Assembly: GCA_946405675.1 (NCBI GenBank)
Contig: CAMJIC010000099.1
Location: 1 to 8,830, forward strand
DNA: 8,830 bases
Direction: 5' to 3'
Origin: an uncultured Clostridia bacterium
GTDB lineage: Bacteria > Bacillota > Clostridia > Lachnospirales > Lachnospiraceae
Made by a program: the position numbers and the translations under genes. Of the stretch, positions 1-6,143 are shown piece by piece; the first letter of the stretch is position 1, and each line of letters starts with the position of its first letter. The notes under the pieces were generated by a model. That model worked only from the letters and a program-made list of their open reading frames with translations, made no database searches and was not told where the DNA came from.

Positions 1-1664
1 CATCCTCCCCCGATGAATTCACGTATCAGGGAATTGCTGGGGATTTCGTCTGCCGGGATCGGGAGGAAATAATCCAGGAACTTCAGCAGGCGCTTTGCCT
101 CTGCCCACTCCGGGCTGTCCTTTGGAACGGCATGGAGCAGCGGCTGCGCATAGGTCTTCAACACCGCAAGCTCATATACAAGCGCCGAATTGAACATGAC
201 ATCCGCGCTCTCCTGGAAGGGGAAAATATATTCCTCTTCCCCTCTCCTTACGCTCTTCCAGATCCGGATTGTGTTCTGGGCATCATATCCCCTGGTCCTC
301 TGGTCACGGATAATCCTGCGCAGCAGGCGCCCGTCCGTCGTTGGGATCCGGTTATGCTCATCTATGTTCAGCTGAGTCAGCGCGGAGATATAGATCTTGA
401 ATTTACTCGCAGCAGGAATCCTGTAGGAAAAAGCATCATTCAGCCCGTGAATTCCTTCCACCACCAGCACATCCTCATCCGAGATCCTGAGGGTATTTCC
501 CTTATATTCCCGTTTCCCGCTGATGAAATTATACGTAGGCAGCTGGACCGTCTTTCCCGCCAGAAGATCCGTCATGTCCTTGTTGAACTGTTCTACATCG
601 AGTGCCTCCAGGCATTCAAAATTGTAGGTTCCATCCGGGTTCTTCGGGGACATGCCGCGGTCAAGAAAGTAATTGTCCATGGCGATGGGGTGCGGCTTTC
701 TTCCAAAGCAGGACAGCTGGATCGAAAGCCTGTGGCTGAAGGTTGTCTTGCCCGAGGAAGACGGTCCGGCGATGAACACGATTTTCACCTTTTTCCTCTG
801 TTCGATCTCATGGGCGATATCCGCGATGGTCTTCTCCTGCAACGCTTCCTGCATGAGGACAAGATCCATCGTGCCCTGAGAGGTAATCAGGGCATTCAGG
901 TCCCCTACCGTATGGATCCCAAGCTTTTTCCCCCAGAGCCTCGAAGCGTACTGTACATTGAACAGTTTGTCAACAGGGGTAAACTCCTGAATCTTCTCCG
1001 GATTCTCCGAAGACGGGAACAGCAGGACAAAGCCTGCCTTATAGACCCTCAGGTCGAAGAGCTTCAGGAAGGAGGAATCCGGCACCATATAACCATAATA
1101 ATAGTCTGTAAAACCATCCAGGCTGTAGACGTTCGTCCGGGAGCTGATCCTGTAGCGGAACAGCTTCGCCTTGTCCGTCATATGGGTCCTTTCAAACAAA
1201 TCCACCGCGTCATCCGTAGAAAGGCTTTTTTTCTTAAATGGAATCGCACGGTCTCTCAGCGCCTCCATCTCCGCCTTAACCTGGTTGAGCAGTTCCTGGC
1301 TCAGCTTCACATCATCACACTGGAGGGTACAGAACAGCCCGGATGCAACCGCCACCCGGATCCACACATGCTCATTTTTCCCGCGCAGCACGTTATGAAA
1401 TGCCTTCAGCATCAGCAGGCACAGGCTGCGCTTATAGGTATCCCTTCCTTCCTTATCCGCCATGGTGAGAAATTCAATCCTGCAATCATCCTCCACAGTG
1501 CGTCCAAGCTCATGCAGCTTCTTGCACCCTTCCCTCGCGAGCAGGATCTGATACGGTATCGTCTCTGAAAAATCACGGGCAACCTCGCCATATGTCGTCC
1601 CGCGGGGATATTCCCTTGTCTGGCCGCATGCCGTGACACGGATCATCTTGACATTCTCACTCAT
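1..1664 (-). CDS. Nucleoside (uridine) kinase with N-terminal TGS domain, C-terminus cut by window edge
   Basis: Cytoplasmic P-loop kinase expected to phosphorylate uridine or a related nucleoside with ATP or GTP in salvage. I translated 554 codons from the ATG at 1664. There is no stop before the left edge, where the protein reads REFIGGG, and related proteins are about this length, so only a few residues should be missing. Residues about 7-65 resemble a TGS domain and about 66-250 resemble the accessory region of threonyl-tRNA synthetase. The kinase domain has Walker A GPSSSGKTT at 300-308, the uridine-kinase motif DNYF at 330-333, and the Walker B-like strand VLVVEGIHGLN at 399-409. An AAAGGGAAAG ribosome site precedes the ATG. 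The leader carries repeat copy A, whose hairpin ends 20 bases before the start codon. The TGS plus kinase architecture is known from clostridial genomes. Exact substrate is inferred. Confidence 0.9.
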   Translation of the reverse strand, partial: MSENVKMIRVTACGQTREYPRGTTYGEVARDFSETIPYQILLAREGCKKLHELGRTVEDDCRIEFLTMADKEGRDTYKRSLCLLMLKAFHNVLRGKNEHVWIRVAVASGLFCTLQCDDVKLSQELLNQVKAEMEALRDRAIPFKKKSLSTDDAVDLFERTHMTDKAKLFRYRISSRTNVYSLDGFTDYYYGYMVPDSSFLKLFDLRVYKAGFVLLFPSSENPEKIQEFTPVDKLFNVQYASRLWGKKLGIHTVGDLNALITSQGTMDLVLMQEALQEKTIADIAHEIEQRKKVKIVFIAGPSSSGKTTFSHRLSIQLSCFGRKPHPIAMDNYFLDRGMSPKNPDGTYNFECLEALDVEQFNKDMTDLLAGKTVQLPTYNFISGKREYKGNTLRISDEDVLVVEGIHGLNDAFSYRIPAASKFKIYISALTQLNIDEHNRIPTTDGRLLRRIIRDQRTRGYDAQNTIRIWKSVRRGEEEYIFPFQESADVMFNSALVYELAVLKTYAQPLLHAVPKDSPEWAEAKRLLKFLDYFLPIPADEIPSNSLIREFIGGG

Positions 1665-1682
1665 CTTTTCTTTCCCTTTCTG

Positions 1683-1971
1683 TAACTGTTCAGCACCTGT
1701 TCTGAACAGTTGCGCATCGGGCGATGCTTCGCATCCTGAATCGCCTGATGCCACTTCATTTAGGATCTGTTACAGAATAACTTGTACATCTGACTTGTCC
1801 AAACGCTCATCTGCTGCGTTGGAAAGCCTCGCCGTAGCCCGCTACGGCTGCGTTTTCCTCCTTGCATATGAACGTTTGTCCTGCGTCATATGTACAAGTT
1901 ATTTCTGAACAGCTCCTTACGCTTTCATACGCCCTCAGCAGCAAGTGCTCCGGGCTGTCCTGAATAATTAC
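1683..1971 (-). repeat. 132-bp interspersed repeat, copy A, interrupted by a 154-bp insertion
   Basis: Positions 1683-1762 (80 bp) and 1920-1971 (52 bp) align without gaps to the reverse complement of 3823-3954. By hand count there are 4 mismatches in each part, about 94% identity over 132 bp. The unit holds two hairpins: AACTGTTCA (1684-1692) pairing with TGAACAGTT (1703-1711), and CATCGGGCGAT (1715-1725) pairing with ATCGCCTGATG (1740-1750). The one stem change in the second hairpin gives a G-U wobble in the plus-sense RNA. The 154-bp element at 1763-1916 separates the halves. The whole unit lies in the probable leader of the nucleoside kinase. Confidence 0.85.
1763..1916. mobile_element. 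154-bp near-palindromic MITE-like element with TTA target duplication
   Basis: The element is almost symmetric about 1839/1840. The ends read GGATCTGTTACAGAATAACT and, on the other strand, GGAGCTGTTCAGAAATAACT. AACTTGTACAT (1779-1789) pairs with ATGTACAAGTT (1890-1900), and GCCGTAGC (1831-1838) pairs with GCTACGGC (1841-1848). The boundaries are set by the intact copy B, which reads CTTCATTTACGCTTTC where this locus has the insert. TTA occurs on both sides (1760-1762 and 1917-1919), fitting a 3-bp target duplication. It has no coding capacity for a transposase, so it would have been moved in trans by an element not in the window. An exported RNA hairpin role or a REP-like origin is also possible. 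Confidence 0.8.
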
Positions 1972-2025
1972 CCCTTGATATTTGTACATACAGGCAGCAA
2001 CAGGCTGGCGCCCCGGCATAGGCGT

Positions 2026-2043
2026 TACTTGTAGCTACAAGTA
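2026..2043. promoter_or_regulatory. 18-bp perfect palindrome, possible operator
   Basis: TACTTGTAGCTACAAGTA is a perfect 18-bp inverted repeat with no spacer. It lies just beyond the predicted start point of the minus-strand promoter at 2052-2080, a usual position for a repressor operator. In the RNA the same bases could form a small 5'-end hairpin. No regulator gene for it is visible in the window, so the operator reading is inference from symmetry and position. Confidence 0.45.
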
Positions 2044-2051
2044 TCAGAAAA

Positions 2052-2080
2052 AGTATAACTTAGAAAAAGAGTTCTTGCAA
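2052..2080 (-). promoter_or_regulatory. Putative sigma-70 promoter towards the nucleoside kinase
   Basis: On the minus strand TTGCAA (2080-2075) is followed after exactly 17 bases by TATACT (2057-2052). A start near 2045 would give a leader of about 380 bases that contains the 18-bp palindrome, repeat copy A and the MITE. The -35 box is self-complementary and is the same six bases used by the tRNA promoter on the other strand. Confidence 0.55.
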
Positions 2081-2103
2081 GATTCTCCTGCTTCTGTTAT
2101 AAT
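2075..2103 (+). promoter_or_regulatory. Sigma-70 promoter of tRNA-Ala
   Basis: TTGCAA (2075-2080), a 17-base spacer and a consensus TATAAT (2098-2103) lie directly before the tRNA. Transcription would start near 2110, five or six bases before the mature tRNA 5' end. Confidence 0.8.
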
Positions 2104-2115
2104 CTCTTTTGTCGA

Positions 2116-2188
2116 GGGGCATTAGCGCAGTTGGGAGCGCGTTTGAATGGCATTCAAAAGGTCGTGGGTTCGAATCCCATATGCTCCA
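2116..2188 (+). tRNA. tRNA-Ala (anticodon GGC)
   Basis: The 73 bases fold as a complete cloverleaf. The acceptor stem is GGGGCAT with ATGCTCC and includes the G3-U70 pair that marks alanine tRNAs. The D stem is GCGC/GCGC, the anticodon stem TTTGA/TCAAA with loop ATGGCAT (anticodon GGC at loop positions 3-5), the variable region AGGTC, and the T arm GTGGG-TTCGAAT-CCCAT. The discriminator is A and the following bases are CG, so CCA is not encoded and must be added after transcription. It reads alanine GCC and GCU codons. A strong promoter precedes it, and an integrase stub follows it on the opposite strand. Confidence 0.95.
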
Positions 2189-2304
2189 CGTCTCTAACCC
2201 CCAAAAAATCCAGCATTTATGCGGGTTTGCGGGGGTTTAATTGTGTCCAATCTATCCCAAGGTAACACCGAAAGTAACACCACATTTGCAACGTCTTATT
2301 TGGC
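2189..2304. other. Attachment-site-like stretch between tRNA 3' end and integrase stub
   Basis: This non-coding stretch holds AACCCCC (2196-2202) and its complement GGGGGTT (2231-2237), the short inverted repeat GCATTTATGC (2213-2222), and two direct copies of GTAACACC (2262-2269 and 2274-2281). Such repeats beside a tRNA 3' end and an integrase gene are typical of integrase arm or core binding sites. The first inverted repeat could also help end the tRNA transcript, but it lacks a proper T-run. I saw no second copy of the tRNA 3' end in the window, so the exact crossover is not defined. Confidence 0.4.
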
Positions 2305-2448
2305 TCAAATTGCGAAATCACTGATAGAGTTGATTATGCGCATTTTCTGCTCGATTCTCTTACGATCCCGGTGATAAAAATTCTCAGTTACGGCAATGTT
2401 TGTATGCCCCATCTGGCTTTCGATCAATAACAACTTCCTAAAACTTCC
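2305..2448 (-). pseudogene. C-terminal remnant of a tyrosine recombinase (phage/ICE integrase)
   Basis: Forty-seven codons are open on the minus strand and end at TGA (2307-2305). They include QMGHTNIAVTENFYHRDR, the conserved end of Tn916/ICE-type tyrosine integrases, with the HTN box and the nucleophile tyrosine in ENFYHRD (codon at 2376-2374). Nothing upstream resembles the rest of the roughly 370-400-residue protein: the recognisable part begins at about SQMGH and the metallo-hydrolase gene starts within about 30 bases. So this is a remnant left by deletion or excision. It points towards the tRNA-Ala 3' end, as expected for an element integrated there. It is in frame with the hydrolase and separated from it only by that gene's TGA, which is probably chance. 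Confidence 0.8.
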
Positions 2449-3075
2449 TCATACTGTATCCCTTGGCTGAAGCACCACTACCCGGGCATCAGGAAGCCGG
2501 TCTGTTGACAGGGAACATTCTCCCAACGTAACAACTGAATCCATGCACTTTGTAAAATCATCTGCTTCTGAGATCACATCAAACCCAAAGCCAGCCCTGT
2601 CATCCCTGTAGTGCATGGGTATGACCAGCTTCGGCTGGATCCGATGAACCAGATCAGCGGCCTGTTTGCCATCGATGGTAAAATGCCCTCCCACAGGGAT
2701 CAGGCACACATCCAATTTTTCCAGTTTCCGGATCTGGTTCTCCTCCAGCTCACAGCCAAGATCGCCAAGATGTGCGAGGCGGATGCCTTCTGCCTCGATA
2801 ATATGGATCGTATTCGGACCGCGCTTAGCGCCTTTCACCTCATCGTGCCACGTATCGATCGTCTCTACAGTAAAGGGACATACACTTCCCTTTCTGATTT
2901 CGACCAGATCCCTTGCATTATGGTCACCGTGCTCATGGCTGCAAAGTACCATATCAGCGCTCTCCCGGAGCGGCTTCAGCCCGGGCACATACCCATCCTC
3001 ATAAGGATCCGTGATAATCGTGTACCCATCACTTTCAATCTTAAAACAGGAATGCCCTATCCATGTTATTTTCAT
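2449..3075 (-). CDS. Metallo-beta-lactamase-fold metal-dependent hydrolase (UlaG/UPF0173-like)
   Basis: A 208-residue soluble protein of the small MBL-fold group related to UlaG and UPF0173. The N-terminus MKITWIGHSCFKIE is typical, followed by the metal motif SHEHGDH at 46-52, a histidine in DTWHDE, the GDLG turn after LAH, VGGHFTID, and IPMHY near residue 154. These supply the usual metal-binding histidines and aspartates, so it should be an active, probably dinuclear-metal hydrolase. The substrate cannot be told from sequence, since members range from lactone hydrolases to uncharacterised proteins. The start follows an AGGAGAG ribosome site. It is 267 bp downstream of the DUF1622 gene and may be expressed separately. 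Its 3' end abuts the integrase remnant, so the last residues may have been altered at a deletion junction. Confidence 0.85.
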   Translation of the reverse strand: MKITWIGHSCFKIESDGYTIITDPYEDGYVPGLKPLRESADMVLCSHEHGDHNARDLVEIRKGSVCPFTVETIDTWHDEVKGAKRGPNTIHIIEAEGIRLAHLGDLGCELEENQIRKLEKLDVCLIPVGGHFTIDGKQAADLVHRIQPKLVIPMHYRDDRAGFGFDVISEADDFTKCMDSVVTLGECSLSTDRLPDARVVVLQPRDTV

Positions 3076-3342
3076 ACTGTTCTCTCCTCTTCCTTTCGCC
3101 CTGCCGGCCCGGTGTCATGCCATCGTTTCATTTGATTCTGATACGATCACATTTATGTATTATGAAAAAACACCGTAACATACGTTCTCTGTGTATCATC
3201 GGCCTCCTGCTTTCTGCAGCCGTTCCTTCAACATTGTGTTCCGTTTGGTAACAGTCACGTTCCGGACCGCATAGCCGAGTGCTTTCTTTGTCCCGGCCAG
3301 CACAAGGTTCTGTCACGGCTGCAGTCCTCATTTCACAGCAGC

Positions 3343-3756
3343 TCAAGATTCCCTGGAAGGATTCTCCGGAGAAGGTACTTTTGGAGAAGATACTCCCGGG
3401 GATGGCATTTCTGACGCGTTCTTTTTCTCCAGCGCCTTCTCCTCGTTTTTGATTTCCCAGTGGATCAGGAAGGTCAGTATCCCGCGCAGCAGAATGATGC
3501 CGCCAAGGATCAAAAGCTCACCCTTCTCCCGGGTGATCACCGTACGAAGCACTTCGCCTCCCAGTTTAAATTCCAGGGCGAGAGCAATCCCCTGCGCAAG
3601 ATCCAGCCGGACCTCGTGGGAGTGGCGAAGCCACTGAATGAAAGATTTGATCGCCGTATATACCAGTACAATCACACCGCAGGTTTCCAGCACCACAATT
3701 CCAAGACTCACAAACAACGTGAGCATTTCTTCCAGAAAACGGATTACCTCAGACAT
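3343..3756 (-). CDS. DUF1622 small membrane protein with Pro/Ser repeat tail
   Basis: A 137-residue protein of the DUF1622 family, whose function is unknown. Residues about 11-37 form one long hydrophobic segment and about 80-100 another. Between them lies an amphipathic stretch with RLDLAQGIALALEFKLGGEVLRT-type sequence, the most conserved part of the family as I recall it. After the second membrane segment comes a charged stretch (EIKNEEKALEKK). The last 20 residues are four five-residue units: PSPGV, SSPKV, PSPEN and PSRES. The start has a very strong site, AAGGAGG seven bases before ATG. Neighbours give no clear functional hint. The tail looks like a lineage-specific addition made by slippage of a 15-bp unit. 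Confidence 0.85.
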   Translation of the reverse strand: MSEVIRFLEEMLTLFVSLGIVVLETCGVIVLVYTAIKSFIQWLRHSHEVRLDLAQGIALALEFKLGGEVLRTVITREKGELLILGGIILLRGILTFLIHWEIKNEEKALEKKNASEMPSPGVSSPKVPSPENPSRES

Positions 3757-3822
3757 AGATTGCCTCCTTCACCGGCTGCTTTTGAATTCCACACGCCATC
3801 CTCAGACCGGTTGAAAAAAACG

Positions 3823-3954
3823 GTAACTGTTCAGGACAGCCCGAAGCACTTGCTGCTTAGGGCGTATGAAAGCGTAAATGAAGTGACATCGGGCGATTCA
3901 GGATGCGAAGCATCGCCCGATGCGTAACTGTTCAGAACAGGTTCTGAACAGTTA
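3823..3954 (+). repeat. 132-bp interspersed repeat, copy B (intact)
   Basis: This is the uninterrupted counterpart of the split repeat at 1683-1971, in inverted orientation. It starts with GTAACTGTTCAG (3823-3834) and ends with CTGAACAGTTA (3944-3954), so it has 11-bp inverted ends. Inside are a perfect hairpin CATCGGGCGAT/ATCGCCCGATG (3887-3897 and 3912-3922) and a 14-bp perfect inverted repeat TAACTGTTCAGAAC/GTTCTGAACAGTTA (3925-3938 and 3941-3954) with a 2-base loop. No reading frame in it looks like a gene. It lies between the DUF1622 gene and the hydrolase, and its 14-bp hairpin could add to termination. Confidence 0.8.
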
Positions 3955-4014
3955 TAAAAAACGTAACTGCTCATCACCCCATCGCTCAGAACGCAGAAGG
4001 CGCTGAGCAGTTAC
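3955..4014 (-). terminator. Hairpin terminator of the ior-paaK-hydrolase operon
   Basis: On the minus strand GTAACTGCTCA (4014-4004) pairs perfectly with TGAGCAGTTAC (3973-3963), then one G and a run of six T (3960-3955). The loop is long (30 bases) and contains the hydrolase stop codon, so the 5' arm of the stem is coding sequence. The arms are variants of the GTAACTGTTCAG repeat motif, suggesting a repeat has been recruited as a terminator. Efficiency is uncertain because of the long loop. Confidence 0.55.
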
Positions 4015-4828
4015 AAAAAAAACGATGAAGCCGCGTCCTGTAATCAGGAGCCGTATCAAACGCCGCATGCCCGTAGCCGTCATACAGAAACAGCTCACAA
4101 TTCCCATTCTCCTTCAGTGCCTCGGCGATCTTCTGAGAAGTATCCGGTCCCAGCACCACATCATCCCTTGCGCCGATCACCAGAACCGGACACTTGATCT
4201 GCACCAGGCTGTCTGACACATCAAAGCCTTCCGTGCCCTCAATCAGGATGATAAAGCGCTCCAGATCCTCCTTCTTCACCAATGCTCCAAGGGAAAGCAT
4301 TGCCTTTCCATACTTCTTCATGAAAGCGGGAGGATAGATCGCCTTCCCGAACGCCTCATACAGTGCGCTGCCGTCCCCCTTCCGTGCCAGGCTCGCCCAA
4401 TGCTCCAATTCCCTGAACTGCCTTTCCTCCACCCTCGCACAGGTAGATCCCAGAGCCAGCATCTCTACCATCTCCGGATGATCGAGCGTGATTCTCAGAG
4501 CCATCATCCCGCCCTGGGACGCACCGAACAGGCAGACCCTTTCCAGGCCAAGGCAAGCCATTGCCTCCGCCGTATCCCTGGCCATCTCATCCACCGGATA
4601 GGACCGGGGGAGCGCCTTGCGGCGGTCAAAGACATAGACGGTAAAGTCCGCCTCCATCTCCCTGTACTCATGCTCCACAGCGTTCGCGGAATCCATCACG
4701 CTCTGGACACTGAGCCCGGGCAGGATGACCATTGTCCTTTTCCCCTCGCCAAACCGAAAATATTCCATCTCAAAGCGCTCCGTACGGACCACTCCCTTTT
4801 CCAGATCTCCTGATTTATGATTCACCAT
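3986..4828 (-). CDS. Alpha/beta hydrolase with C-terminal tail encoded by a repeat
   Basis: A 280-residue soluble alpha/beta-fold hydrolase. It has the oxyanion strand VILPGLS (34-40), the nucleophile elbow GASQGG with Ser104, the acid in ARDD (Asp222 or 223) and His254 in GYGHAAFD, so the catalytic triad is complete. Substrate unknown: esterases, thioesterases and C-C hydrolases share this layout. It starts 79 bp after the CoA ligase stop on the same strand with a GAGGAAAG ribosome site, so it is probably the last gene of the ior operon. Cleavage of an aryl-acetyl thioester or ester is a possible role, but that is inference from context. The last nine residues, CNCSAPSAF, are encoded inside the repeat-derived hairpin (4015 downwards), so the natural C-terminus was probably changed when the repeat arrived. 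Confidence 0.85.
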   Translation of the reverse strand: MVNHKSGDLEKGVVRTERFEMEYFRFGEGKRTMVILPGLSVQSVMDSANAVEHEYREMEADFTVYVFDRRKALPRSYPVDEMARDTAEAMACLGLERVCLFGASQGGMMALRITLDHPEMVEMLALGSTCARVEERQFRELEHWASLARKGDGSALYEAFGKAIYPPAFMKKYGKAMLSLGALVKKEDLERFIILIEGTEGFDVSDSLVQIKCPVLVIGARDDVVLGPDTSQKIAEALKENGNCELFLYDGYGHAAFDTAPDYRTRLHRFFCNCSAPSAF

Positions 4829-4907
4829 ATTACATCTTTCCTCTTCCCTTCCCTCAGGCAGAAATCCGGCATCACCCTCAACTCATATTGCCACGATCAT
4901 CTTAAGG

Positions 4908-6143
4908 TCAGTCATACCTTTCGTCGATCACTCTTTTCGCCTTCTTCTCGCTGCGCGGAAGGACTCCGTTCTCCACAACCTTGACAAGGGGCGTAAACCC
5001 GATCACGGACTTGAACTTCGCCGCGATCCTTTCCGCCAGGGCAACGAAGCTGACCGTTCCGTTTGTCTCCACATACAGACGCAGGGTATCCTTGCCCTCC
5101 AGGTGGGAGAGGCGGATCTGGTACTCACTGGATACTTCAGGGAATTTGCCCAGCAGCTCTTCCACCTGGCTGGGGAAGAAATTCACGCCCCTGAACTTCA
5201 CCATGTCGTCACTTCTGCCCTGGATCACATCGATCCGCGGATACCTTGACCCACAGGGGCACTCACCCGGTATGATCCTGGAAATATCATGGGTCCTGTA
5301 ACGAATCAGCGGAGCGCCCTCCTTGACCAGCGTCGTAATCACAATCTCACCGAATTCCCCGTCAGGAACGTTCTTTCCGGTGACAGGATCGATTACCTCA
5401 AGATAGATATAATCATCCCAGATATGCATGCCCTGATCATATTTGCAGCTGATCCCGATGCCCGGGCCGTAAATCTCAGTCAGTCCATAGATATCATACA
5501 GCTCGATCCCCAGGATATCCGAAATCTGGCGGCGCATCTTTTCGCTCCACCGCTCAGAACCGATCACGCCCTTCTTCAGGCAGATCTGATCCTGAAGTCC
5601 GCGCTTTTCGATCTCCTCCGCCAAAAGCAGCGCATAGCTGGAAGTCGCCGTCAGGACTGTTGACTTCATGTCGATCATGAACTGCAGCTGCTTATCGGTA
5701 TTGCCCGGCCCCATCGGGATGACCATTGCGCCCAGCTTCTCCGCCCCGTTCTGGAAGCCGATTCCCGCTGTCCAGAGCCCATAGCCGGGCGTGATCTGAA
5801 TCCTGTCCCTGTTGGTAATGCCTGCGAACTCATAGCAGCGCTGGAACATCTTCCCCCAGTCGTCCACATCCTTTGCTGTGTACGGGACAATCACCGGCTT
5901 TCCGGTGGTTCCCGAGGACGAATGGATCCGCACGATCTCCTCTTCAGGTGCTGCCATGAGTCCCAGCGGATAGGCATCCCTCAGCTCCTGTTTCTTGGAA
6001 AATGGAAGCGCTTCGAACGCTTCTGCCGAATTCACTCCGGTGATTCCGGCCTGCTTCAGCCTTGAACCGTAAAAATTATCTGATCTCAGCAAGCGCTGGA
6101 TCTGGACATTCACCTGGTCAAGCTGTGTCTGATTGATCTTCAT
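4908..6143 (-). CDS. paaK: Phenylacetate-CoA ligase family (aryl-acetate:CoA ligase, AMP-forming)
   Basis: A 411-residue adenylate-forming enzyme of the PaaK family, expected to make phenylacetyl-CoA or indoleacetyl-CoA from the acid, ATP and CoA. It has the P-loop SSSGTTGKP (75-83), the YGLTE motif (219-223), RYRTHD (281-286), the hinge stretch GRSDDMVKFRGVNFFP (309-324) and the C-terminal EKKAKRV lysines (399-405). Length is slightly shorter than the usual 430 or so because the N-terminus is short. I chose the ATG at 6143: it overlaps the iorB stop as ATGA and has the site GGAGAGGAGAGGGA upstream. An ATG at 6182 would overlap iorB by 43 bases with its GGAGG only a base away. Coupling to iorAB suggests the acid is an arylacetate. 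It may run in either direction in vivo. Confidence 0.9.
   Translation of the reverse strand: MKINQTQLDQVNVQIQRLLRSDNFYGSRLKQAGITGVNSAEAFEALPFSKKQELRDAYPLGLMAAPEEEIVRIHSSSGTTGKPVIVPYTAKDVDDWGKMFQRCYEFAGITNRDRIQITPGYGLWTAGIGFQNGAEKLGAMVIPMGPGNTDKQLQFMIDMKSTVLTATSSYALLLAEEIEKRGLQDQICLKKGVIGSERWSEKMRRQISDILGIELYDIYGLTEIYGPGIGISCKYDQGMHIWDDYIYLEVIDPVTGKNVPDGEFGEIVITTLVKEGAPLIRYRTHDISRIIPGECPCGSRYPRIDVIQGRSDDMVKFRGVNFFPSQVEELLGKFPEVSSEYQIRLSHLEGKDTLRLYVETNGTVSFVALAERIAAKFKSVIGFTPLVKVVENGVLPRSEKKAKRVIDERYD

Noticed and set aside
132..1568. Plus-strand open frame of 478 codons
   Set aside because: It is the shadow of the nucleoside kinase on the minus strand, which has clear Walker and uridine-kinase motifs. 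The plus-strand product has no recognisable domain.
1633..2019. Small frames on both strands across the repeat region (1633-1908 plus, 1807-2019 minus)
   Set aside because: They run through the kinase start, the palindromic element and repeat copy A. The predicted peptides only reflect repeat DNA.
2611..3135. Plus-strand frame of 174 codons
   Set aside because: Antisense to the MBL hydrolase, which has the full metal-binding motif set.
3128..3346. Minus-strand frame of 72 codons between DUF1622 and the MBL hydrolase
   Set aside because: Overlaps the DUF1622 stop, has no ribosome site, and the composition (Arg, Cys rich) looks like non-coding DNA. I see no clear gene or terminator in 3076-3342.
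1682..3960. CRISPR array from the recurring GTAACTGTTCAG units
   Set aside because: The copies are irregularly spaced, few, in both orientations within larger repeats, and have no regular spacers or cas genes.
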